Assembly: GCA_002070945.1 (NCBI GenBank)
Contig: MWEG01000053.1
Coordinates: 1-64,000 of the forward strand
Direction of reading: 5' to 3'
Origin: Lentisphaerae bacterium ADurb.Bin082
GTDB taxonomy: Bacteria > Verrucomicrobiota > Lentisphaeria > Oligosphaerales > Oligosphaeraceae
DNA: 64,000 bases
The position numbers and the translations under genes were made by a program. The notes under the pieces were generated by a model, which was given only the letters and a program-made list of their open reading frames with translations, had not been told where the DNA came from and did not search any database. Below, in pieces: positions 55,291 to 61,871 of the stretch (its first letter is position 1; every line of letters starts with the position of its first letter).

Positions 55291-56208
55291 ATGGAAGAAA
55301 ATCTGCTTGCCGACATTGAGCGCCTGCGGCGAGAACGCCGCGCCGTGATTCTCGCCCATACCTACCAGCCCCCGGAAATCCAGGACCTGGCCGACTTTGT
55401 CGATGATTCGTATGGTCTCAGCGTCAAGGCTTCCCAAGTCGCTGATGCGGACATCATCGTGTTCTGCGGCGTGCAATTCATGGCCGAAACCGCCGCCATC
55501 TTGAATCCGGGACGGCAGGTCCTGATGCCAGACCCAGAAGCCGGCTGCCCCATGGCCGACATGATCACAGCGGAGCAGCTTCGTCAATTCAAGGCCGAAC
55601 ATCCCGGTGCCCTGACGGTCTGCTATGTCAATTCAACGGCAGAGGTCAAAGCCGAATCCGATATCTGCTGCACATCCTCAAACGCCGTCAAAATCGTCCG
55701 CTCTCTTGGTGACGCTGAAGTCCTGTTCGTCCCGGATCAACACCTTGGGCGTTTCGTCGAGAAACAGCTTGGGCGCCGCCTAGTGCTGTGGGATGGCTTC
55801 TGCCCGGTCCACTACGCCCTTGGCCCGGAAACCATCCGGAAAATGAAACAACGCCATCCTGACGCCAAGGTCATGGTCCATCCTGAGACCAGGCCAGAAA
55901 CCCAGGACGCCGCTGATTTCATCCTCTCCACCGGCCAAATGCTCGACCTGGCCAAAACCACGTCGCATCGAAAATTCTTAGTTGGCACTGAAGAAGGCAT
56001 CCTGCACACCCTCCGGAAAGTGGCGCCGCACATTGAGTTTATCCACACCAGCGAATTCCTGCGCTGCCCGACCATGAAGAAAACGACGCTGACCAACGTC
56101 AAAGCCTGCCTGGAGACCGGGCAAACCCGAATCACGGTTCCGGCCGAGGTCGCGGCCAAAGCCAAAATCGCCATTGACAAGATGCTCCAAGTCAGCGCAG
56201 CCAAATAA
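55291..56208 (+). CDS. nadA: quinolinate synthase
   Basis: NadA condenses iminoaspartate with dihydroxyacetone phosphate to make quinolinate for NAD synthesis, using a [4Fe-4S] cluster. The 305-aa length fits the short archaeal/Thermotoga-type enzyme. Cluster ligands are Cys86 (EAGCPMAD), Cys171 (GFCPVH) and a Cys near 262 (FLRCPTMKK). AHTYQPPEIQDLADFVDDS and TGQMLDLAK are further signatures. The ATG at 55291 follows GGAG at 11 nt, and a TTG at 55276 is the alternative. nadB and nadC are not in the window. Confidence 0.93.
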   Translation: MEENLLADIERLRRERRAVILAHTYQPPEIQDLADFVDDSYGLSVKASQVADADIIVFCGVQFMAETAAILNPGRQVLMPDPEAGCPMADMITAEQLRQFKAEHPGALTVCYVNSTAEVKAESDICCTSSNAVKIVRSLGDAEVLFVPDQHLGRFVEKQLGRRLVLWDGFCPVHYALGPETIRKMKQRHPDAKVMVHPETRPETQDAADFILSTGQMLDLAKTTSHRKFLVGTEEGILHTLRKVAPHIEFIHTSEFLRCPTMKKTTLTNVKACLETGQTRITVPAEVAAKAKIAIDKMLQVSAAK

Positions 56209-56656
56209 AGGCCAATCCGGCATTTTTTGCTGCGAGCCTACTTTTTCCTCTCAAAAAACCACATATTCCATAGCATGTTAATAACTCCCGCTGTCAATAA
56301 CCGGATGACGTCAAAGATGCAGAACGGAAGCCCGCTGAAAATCATAACCTGATGGGAAACAACAAATAAGCAACCAGTAACATTGTCCTAACTTAATCTA
56401 AACACCTGTTTGCAACCTGTTGATAACTTGGCATGGGGCGGGCTTTGCGGTGCCGCTTCTCCCTCCCGACAATCTGCAGGCAGCCGATTCTCAATCCCAA
56501 AGGTCGCACCTGTAAAAACCAGGAAAGCGGTAAAAATTAAGCAGTCTGAATTTGCGAAGCGGCCGAAACGGGGTTATTTTTTAATATGCGCTTGGTTGTT
56601 GACATATTGCGTCATACGCCAGAAATCGCCGCACTGACAGCACCAGGAGGTCTGCC
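56209..56656. other. 448-bp intergenic region without a recognisable gene
   Basis: I see no open frame with a ribosome-binding site, no repeat module and no RNA gene. TTGACA at about 56600 could be a -35 for the repetitive protein gene, but the -10 at the right distance (GAAATC) is poor. One sequence near 56415 (TGTTGATAA) resembles a DnaA box with one change, but it is single. Confidence 0.5.
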
Positions 56657-57988
56657 ATGACACAGAATCCCATGGACGGCAAGGTTAAACTACGGCTGAA
56701 AAACACCGACACGAACCGGTTCAAAGTCGAAACCGGCAGCATGCCAGCCATCAAGCCACCTGTCCCGCCGCCTGCTCGCGGCGCGGAAACTCCGGAGGCA
56801 ACCCAGACTATCAGCGATCCTTTGAGCCTGCGCGACACCGCCACCGGCAAGCTGAAGCGCATCACTGACACGCAGACGAGTGCGTCAGCCCTGGCGCCAA
56901 GCCAGGTCACTCCAGCCGGTGACGCGCCGCAAAAAACAGAAACCGTTCGTCTGAAAGTCGTTCGCAGCAGCGCCAAGCCCGGCGTCAGCCTTGGTCCTGG
57001 TGCGCCGGCTCCCATCTTGCCGCCGACTCCCGGAATCAACGCCGCCACCATCAAGCTGGGCGACCGTGCCGCACCGCTGCCGCCGGCCTTGAAATCAACA
57101 GGACGCATGCAGCGAATCGAATCTCCGGAACCGGCAACGCCGGTCGCCACTCAGGCAGCAGCAGCCGCGCCACTGACCTTGAAGGTCCCCGCCCCGGAAG
57201 CCGCTCCGGCGCCGACGCCAGCCCCCCCAGAAGCGCCGGCCCCCCCAGAAGCGCCGCCCCCCCCGGCGCCGAGCGCTGCCAAAGGCGCCTCGCCAACGAT
57301 AAAAATCAACATCATGCGCCCCGGTGCAGCTGCCAAGCCATCTTCCGAGCCTGCCGCCGCCCCGGCGCCTTCAGCTGCCCCGGAAGCCATAGCGCCCGCA
57401 GCGGTTCCGCCTGCCCCGGAAGCTCCGGCACCGGAAGCTGCTGCGACTCCATCTCCCGGCACCAGCACCTTGAAAATCCGGCCGGTCACTCCCGGGGCAG
57501 CGCCAGCGCCAGCCAGCCAGTCGGCCAGCGCCACCGTCAAGCTGACGCCACCGCCGTCGGCAGGCACTCCCAAGCCGGCTTCCACCCTCAAGCTATCCTT
57601 GAAAAAAGACACGGAGCCTGAAGCCGCGACGCCTGAAGCTGCGACGCCTGAAGCTGCGCCTGACCAAGCCGGGACTACCCAGGCTGTGCCGCCGCCAGCG
57701 GAAGCAAAAAAAGGTGGCCTGAAAATAAAAGCCGGCGATGCCAAACCCCTCAGCAGCGCCGCCACCCAGGCTTTGCCGCTGCCAGCTTCGGTGGCGCCAG
57801 CCGCCGCTGAAGCCAAAGCTCCCGCCCCGGAAGCGGCGCCTGCCCCGAAAGCGGCGGCTGCCATGGCGCCCGAGCCAGCTGCCAGCAAGGGTCCCGGAGC
57901 TGTCGAAGCCATTGCTGCCATTGCCGCCTGCGCAGCCTTGATTACTGGCGCCGTCCGCATCGTCATGGACTTGATGCAGCAATTCTGA
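56657..57988 (+). CDS. Ala/Pro-rich repetitive protein with C-terminal membrane anchor
   Basis: This 443-aa protein is unfamiliar. It opens MDGKVKLRLKNTDTNRFKVE. A low-complexity Ala/Pro body follows, punctuated by about nine short motifs of the type T-x-[KR]-[LI]: TVRLKVVR, TIKLGD, LTLKVPAP, TIKINIMRPG, TLKIRPVTPG, TVKLTPP, TLKLSLKK and GLKIKAG. The last 30 residues (VEAIAAIAACAALITGAVRI, then VMDLMQQF) form one hydrophobic helix at the very end, like a tail anchor. AGGAGG is 7 nt before the ATG. The body is probably disordered, with the motifs serving as docking sites or weak beta strands. Function unknown. Confidence 0.7.
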   Translation: MTQNPMDGKVKLRLKNTDTNRFKVETGSMPAIKPPVPPPARGAETPEATQTISDPLSLRDTATGKLKRITDTQTSASALAPSQVTPAGDAPQKTETVRLKVVRSSAKPGVSLGPGAPAPILPPTPGINAATIKLGDRAAPLPPALKSTGRMQRIESPEPATPVATQAAAAAPLTLKVPAPEAAPAPTPAPPEAPAPPEAPPPPAPSAAKGASPTIKINIMRPGAAAKPSSEPAAAPAPSAAPEAIAPAAVPPAPEAPAPEAAATPSPGTSTLKIRPVTPGAAPAPASQSASATVKLTPPPSAGTPKPASTLKLSLKKDTEPEAATPEAATPEAAPDQAGTTQAVPPPAEAKKGGLKIKAGDAKPLSSAATQALPLPASVAPAAAEAKAPAPEAAPAPKAAAAMAPEPAASKGPGAVEAIAAIAACAALITGAVRIVMDLMQQF

Positions 57989-58033
57989 GCAATTCCACTG
58001 CCATCCTGCCCATCCTCTCTGCCCATATAACGA

Positions 58034-58065
58034 GGCCGCAGCCAAAACCAGCTTTGGCTGCGGCC
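58034..58065 (+). terminator. perfect 13-bp hairpin without T-run
   Basis: GGCCGCAGCCAAA (58034-58046) pairs with TTTGGCTGCGGCC (58053-58065) around a 6-nt loop, 46 bases after the repetitive protein gene. No T-run follows, so it is either a rho-type or 3'-protecting structure, or a terminator of weak form. Confidence 0.45.
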
Positions 58066-58132
58066 ATGCGCATAACCTTATAACGCACAACCGTTTCACG
58101 CGAGCCATTGCCGCCAACCCTGGGAAGCCATC

Positions 58133-58891
58133 ATGCAACTCACCCCTTGCCTGGAATTGTTTTTCCGCGACCTGCCCTTTCACGACCGTATCGCTGCCAT
58201 CGCCGACTGCGGCTACCAAGCCGCCGAATTCTGGAGCTATGGCAACAAAGACCTCCAGGCCATTGCGGCGGCCAGCCAAAAACACAGCGTCGTCATCACC
58301 AGCTGCACCAGCACGTGCAGCAATCTCCTCGACCCCGCCAATCATGACAAATATATCCATGACTTTCCTGCTGACATTGAAGCTGCCAAACGCATCAACT
58401 GCCGCAACCTGATCGTGCTTTCCGGCAATGTGGTGCCAGGGCGAACCCGCTGCGAAATGAGCAAAGCCGTCATCGAAGGCCTCAAGCGACTGGCGCCCAT
58501 GGCAGAGGCGGCGGGCATCACCCTCCTCCTCGAACTGCTCAATTCCGCTGTCAACCATCCAGGCTATTTCGTTGACAATTCGGAAGAGATGGCCGGCATC
58601 ATCCGCGCCGTTGATTCACCGGCGGTCAAGGCCCTCTATGACATCTATCATGGCGGCATTATGGAAGGCAATGTCCTGTCCAAAATCATGGCTAACCTTG
58701 ATATCATTGGCCACTTCCACGCGGCTGGCATCCCTGGCCGCCATGAATTGACTAACGGCGAACAGAACTACCCATTCATCTGCCGGCAAATCGATGCAGC
58801 CGGCTTTGACGGCTATCTCGGCCTGGAATACATCCCCCTCAAAGAGTCACGGGCATCCCTGATCGAAACCCGCGAATGGCTCCAAGCATGA
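58133..58891 (+). CDS. hydroxypyruvate isomerase-family protein
   Basis: The 252-aa TIM barrel resembles Hyi/OtnI-type enzymes, which interconvert hydroxypyruvate and tartronate semialdehyde or related four-carbon acids. ITLLLELLNSAVNHPGYFVD supplies the Glu, LYDIYHGGIMEGNVL the Asp/His pair, IGHFHAAGIPGRHELTNGE the His, and FDGYLGLEYIP the final Glu. A Gfo/Idh dehydrogenase follows 109 bases later, suggesting a two-step conversion. The start ATG has only a weak GGGAAG upstream. OtnI-like activity is an alternative. Confidence 0.87.
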   Translation: MQLTPCLELFFRDLPFHDRIAAIADCGYQAAEFWSYGNKDLQAIAAASQKHSVVITSCTSTCSNLLDPANHDKYIHDFPADIEAAKRINCRNLIVLSGNVVPGRTRCEMSKAVIEGLKRLAPMAEAAGITLLLELLNSAVNHPGYFVDNSEEMAGIIRAVDSPAVKALYDIYHGGIMEGNVLSKIMANLDIIGHFHAAGIPGRHELTNGEQNYPFICRQIDAAGFDGYLGLEYIPLKESRASLIETREWLQA

Positions 58892-59000
58892 CCGCGACAG
58901 CACACTAACGCAGTCAAAACAAAAAATAAGCGCACAGTTTTTTCGGAATGAAAAAAAGTAGTTCCGGGTGTCCCTGATGTTTCAAGCAAAAGGTCAAAAC

Positions 59001-60068
59001 ATGGCAAGCAAAAAAGTCCGAATCGGTTTCATCGGCTGCGGCGGCATCGCCAACTTCCACTTCGGCCATTTCGACAACAACAAAATTCCGGAGGCCCAGA
59101 TTGTCGCAGTCTGCGATCTGATTGACGAGCGGGTAAAGAAGGCAGCCGAGCGCTTCCAGGCCAAGCCGTATGCGTGCTATCGGGAGATGTTGCAGAAAGA
59201 AAAGCTTGACGCTGTCTACGTCTGCGTAGAGCCATGCGCCCATGACGGCATGGAATTGCTGGCCATTGAAAAAGGCTGCCACCTGTTCGTGGAAAAGCCG
59301 GTCGCGCTCTGCCTGGACTATGCTAAGAAGGTCGAAGCTGGCCTGAAAGCCAAAAAGTTGATCCACGCCGCTGGGTTCCAGGATCGCTATCTTGACTTTG
59401 AGCCGCTGATGAAAAACTGGGTCGCCAAAAGCAAAGTTGGCTTCTTCAATGCCTATTGGGTCGGCGGCATGCCTGGCGTCTGGTGGTGGCGTCGTCGCGA
59501 CACGTCTGGCGGCCAGGCCGTTGAACAGACCATTCACACCTTTGACATGTGCCGGAACCTGTTCGGCGAAGTCGTGGCTGTCCAGGCTTTTGGACGCCGC
59601 GGCATCATCACCGACGTTGAAAACTATGACACTGAAGACGCTTCGGCGGTCAACCTGCGCTTTGCCAATGGCATCATCGGAACCGTCTACAGCGGCTGCT
59701 TCATCCGCGGCGGCGGCGGCAAAAACGGCATTGACGTCTTTACGATGAATGGACGCATGGAATACGTAGAACGCCAAGGCGTTACCATCACCGAGCCGAA
59801 CCGTACCATCACCGTCAAAACCGGCAACGACTACGGCCAGGAAGAAGACGACGCCTTTATCCAGGCCATCCTTGAGAATGACCAGTCCCTGATCAAGTCG
59901 CCCTACTGCGAAGCCGTGAAAAACCTCGAGGTGACACTGGCAGCGAACGAATCCATGGACAATGGCGGCAAAGTCATCTACCTCGGCGAATGCTGCCCTT
60001 CCTGCTGCCCCGGCGAAAAACCCGCAGCCAAAGCCAAGGCGCCGAAAAAAGCCGCCCCGAAAAAATAA
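59001..60068 (+). CDS. Gfo/Idh/MocA-family oxidoreductase with Cys-rich, Lys/Ala tail
   Basis: The 355-aa protein starts with the Rossmann motif RIGFIGCGGIANFHFGHF and has the LFVEKPVALCLDYAKKVE cofactor-lysine stretch. Its C-terminal domain contains WVGGMPGVWWWRRRDTSGGQ and EQTIHTFDMCRNLFG, with the usual active-site His. The last 28 residues are odd for the family: CCPSCCPG followed by a Lys/Ala/Pro repeat (KPAAKAKAPKKAAPKK). AAAGG precedes the ATG at 59001. It probably works with the upstream isomerase on a sugar acid. Confidence 0.86.
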   Translation: MASKKVRIGFIGCGGIANFHFGHFDNNKIPEAQIVAVCDLIDERVKKAAERFQAKPYACYREMLQKEKLDAVYVCVEPCAHDGMELLAIEKGCHLFVEKPVALCLDYAKKVEAGLKAKKLIHAAGFQDRYLDFEPLMKNWVAKSKVGFFNAYWVGGMPGVWWWRRRDTSGGQAVEQTIHTFDMCRNLFGEVVAVQAFGRRGIITDVENYDTEDASAVNLRFANGIIGTVYSGCFIRGGGGKNGIDVFTMNGRMEYVERQGVTITEPNRTITVKTGNDYGQEEDDAFIQAILENDQSLIKSPYCEAVKNLEVTLAANESMDNGGKVIYLGECCPSCCPGEKPAAKAKAPKKAAPKK

Positions 60069-60136
60069 CCGGCGGGCCTAGCGTCGCACCGAACAGCCCA
60101 ACGCCGAGCCGGGGCGAAGCGCCGTGAGTTTAGCCA

Positions 60137-60195
60137 AAACAACAGCAAACCCGACCAGGTCTTCTGCCAAGTCCCGGTCGGGTTTGTTGTTTTCC
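60137..60195 (+). terminator. long-stem terminator after the dehydrogenase gene
   Basis: AACAGCAAACCCGACC (60141-60156) pairs with GGTCGGGTTTGTTGTT (60176-60191) with one mismatch, and the right arm runs into TTTT. The stem is about 16-19 bp around a 19-nt loop. Confidence 0.7.
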
Positions 60196-60221
60196 GTGGC
60201 GTAAGCAGCGCCATATCCGAT

Positions 60222-60250
60222 TTGTGCCCCTGGCGGTGTTCCTGTATATT
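60222..60250 (+). promoter_or_regulatory. candidate promoter for the aminotransferase gene
   Basis: TTGTGC (60222-60227), 17 nt, TATATT (60245-60250). The -10 is good and the -35 weak. It sits after the terminator and 73 bases before the start codon. Confidence 0.4.
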
Positions 60251-60322
60251 ATAACAGCGCCAGCTTGCCATCATGAAAGAAGACATCGTCACGTGCTGGA
60301 AACTGCTCCTAAGGAGGATAGC

Positions 60323-61504
60323 ATGAGGGGTCTGGAAAAAACCCGCGGCCTGCTCGGTTCTCTGCCCGCTTCAGAAACGCTTGGCACGCTTGAAAAAGGC
60401 ATTGAACTGGAAAAACAGGGAGTGGAAGTCTTCATGCTTTCGGTCGGGGAACCTGATTTCGACACGCCCGAACCGATTAAGCAGGCTTGCTATGAGGCCA
60501 TCGCGCAGGGATGTACGAAATATACTGTTCCTGCTGGAATCGAAGAATTGCGTGAGGAATGTGCTGCCAAATTTCGTTCAGACGGCATTGAGACCACCTA
60601 CCGGCAAGTGGTGGTCACTCCAGGGGGAAAGTTTGCCTGCGCCGCTGCAATTACCGCTTTGTGCGGCCCTGGCGATGAGGTGATTTTGCCGGTTCCCTAC
60701 TGGGTCAGCCATCGGCATATCATTCATGCGTCGGGCGCCAAGGCGGTGCTGGTAGACACCTTTCCTGAAAACAACTTTGAACTGACCGAGGAGGATTTGC
60801 GGCGTTACGTCAATGCCAACACACGTCTTCTGATTCTTTGCTCCCCATCCAATCCGACCGGCGCCGTCTACCGACGCTCCACCCTGGAAACCATTGCCGA
60901 ATATGCCGTGCAAAACAATTTCATGATTCTTTCCGACGAGGTTTATGAAAAATTGACCTACGATGCGGATTATCCGCATATCAGCATCGCCTCTCTTTCA
61001 CCGGAAGTAAACGCTCGCACAATTACTGTCAATTCCTTCAGCAAAAGTTACGCCATGACCGGCTGGCGAGTCGGCTTTCTGACCGCCCCAAAGTGGCTCT
61101 CGGCAAAAATCGATGCGCTGCAAACTCATTTTGTTGCCAATGTGACCACTTTCGCCCAGTACGGCGCACTTAAAGCATTGCGAGATTGCACCGAAGAATG
61201 CGAAAAAATGAGGAAACAATTCGCACTACGACGAGAACTTTTCTGCAAACTCCTGTCTGACATTCCTGGTTTGACATTCACCCGACCAGCTGGCGCATTT
61301 TATGTCTTTGCGGACATTTCCAGCTTTGGCCTGACCAGCAAAGAATTCTGCGACCAACTGATGGATGAAGCGCATATTGCCGCTGCGCCTGGATACGGTT
61401 TTGGGGCGGACAGATTCGTCCGCTTCTCCTATGCCTGCTCCGAGGAAACGATTATCCGAGCTTCAGCGGGATTGGCCAAATTCTGCGCAGCGCGGCATCA
61501 ATAA
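60323..61504 (+). CDS. PLP-dependent aminotransferase, class I (aspartate aminotransferase-like)
   Basis: The 393-aa protein matches the class I/II fold-type I aminotransferases in length and motifs: LSVGEPDFDTPEPIKQA, YTVPAGIEELREECAAKF, CSPSNPTGAVY, FMILSDEVYEKLTYD and the PLP lysine Lys241 in NSFSKSYAMTGWRVGFL. VRFSYACSEETI near the end carries the substrate-carboxylate arginine. The branch is the Igamma-type aspartate or aromatic aminotransferases; the amino donor is not certain. AAGGAGG is 5 nt before the ATG at 60323. Confidence 0.93.
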   Translation: MRGLEKTRGLLGSLPASETLGTLEKGIELEKQGVEVFMLSVGEPDFDTPEPIKQACYEAIAQGCTKYTVPAGIEELREECAAKFRSDGIETTYRQVVVTPGGKFACAAAITALCGPGDEVILPVPYWVSHRHIIHASGAKAVLVDTFPENNFELTEEDLRRYVNANTRLLILCSPSNPTGAVYRRSTLETIAEYAVQNNFMILSDEVYEKLTYDADYPHISIASLSPEVNARTITVNSFSKSYAMTGWRVGFLTAPKWLSAKIDALQTHFVANVTTFAQYGALKALRDCTEECEKMRKQFALRRELFCKLLSDIPGLTFTRPAGAFYVFADISSFGLTSKEFCDQLMDEAHIAAAPGYGFGADRFVRFSYACSEETIIRASAGLAKFCAARHQ

Positions 61505-61529
61505 ACCTTGTTTCAGCCTATATTTCCTG

Positions 61530-61600
61530 AATTTTGGTTAATGTGCGAAGTTTTGTGATGAATGCTTGTAAACCTTCAGGCTACCGCAGATGGAATTGCT
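61530..61600 (+). repeat. module E copy with diverged module B edge
   Basis: ATTTTGGTTAATGTGCGAAG, then TTTTGTGATGAATGCTTGTA and AACCTTCAGGCT, line up with 8578-8632 (TTGGGTAATGTGTGAAAAAT and TGTGATGAATACTTGTAGCC). Here the homology stops where module B would begin. Confidence 0.7.
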
Positions 61601-61704
61601 CTCATCGGATGACTATGACTCCTGCGCGTATTGTCAAAATATAGCTTCAGCAATCACATATTGCCGCTATCATAGTGAGCTGCTTAGCAGGCATTTGTGC
61701 ATGC

Positions 61705-61871
61705 ATTCTGCGCCGTAGGCGCTTAACCATGCTTAACCCCAGGCTTTAGCCTGGGGGCAGGCATACACCAAAACTGGTGCCCAGTAGGGGCACTACCGGG
61801 ACATCTACCAGTACAATCACTGCGCCAAATCTCTCTTTCTGTCACAGGATTTCGCACAATAACGAATTTTA
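61705..61871 (+). repeat. intergenic repeat module D (CTTAACCATGCTTAACCCC family), copy 2
   Basis: GCCGTAGGCGCTTAACCATG opens this copy of the 173-335 repeat. Here the stem CCCCAGGC-TTTA-GCCTGGGG is perfect. It continues with GGTGCCCAGTAGGGGCACTA, CCGGGACATCTACCAG and a reverse module E (61838-61871). It ends at the stop codon of the following minus-strand gene. Confidence 0.75.

Noticed and set aside
56209..56656. Replication origin
   Set aside because: Only one DnaA-box-like sequence, no cluster, no dnaA or dnaN, and no AT-rich unwinding element.
57151..58026. 291-codon Ala/Gly-rich minus-strand frame opposite the repetitive protein
   Set aside because: An Ala/Pro-rich gene gives a Gly/Ala-rich antisense frame automatically; no ribosome-binding site.
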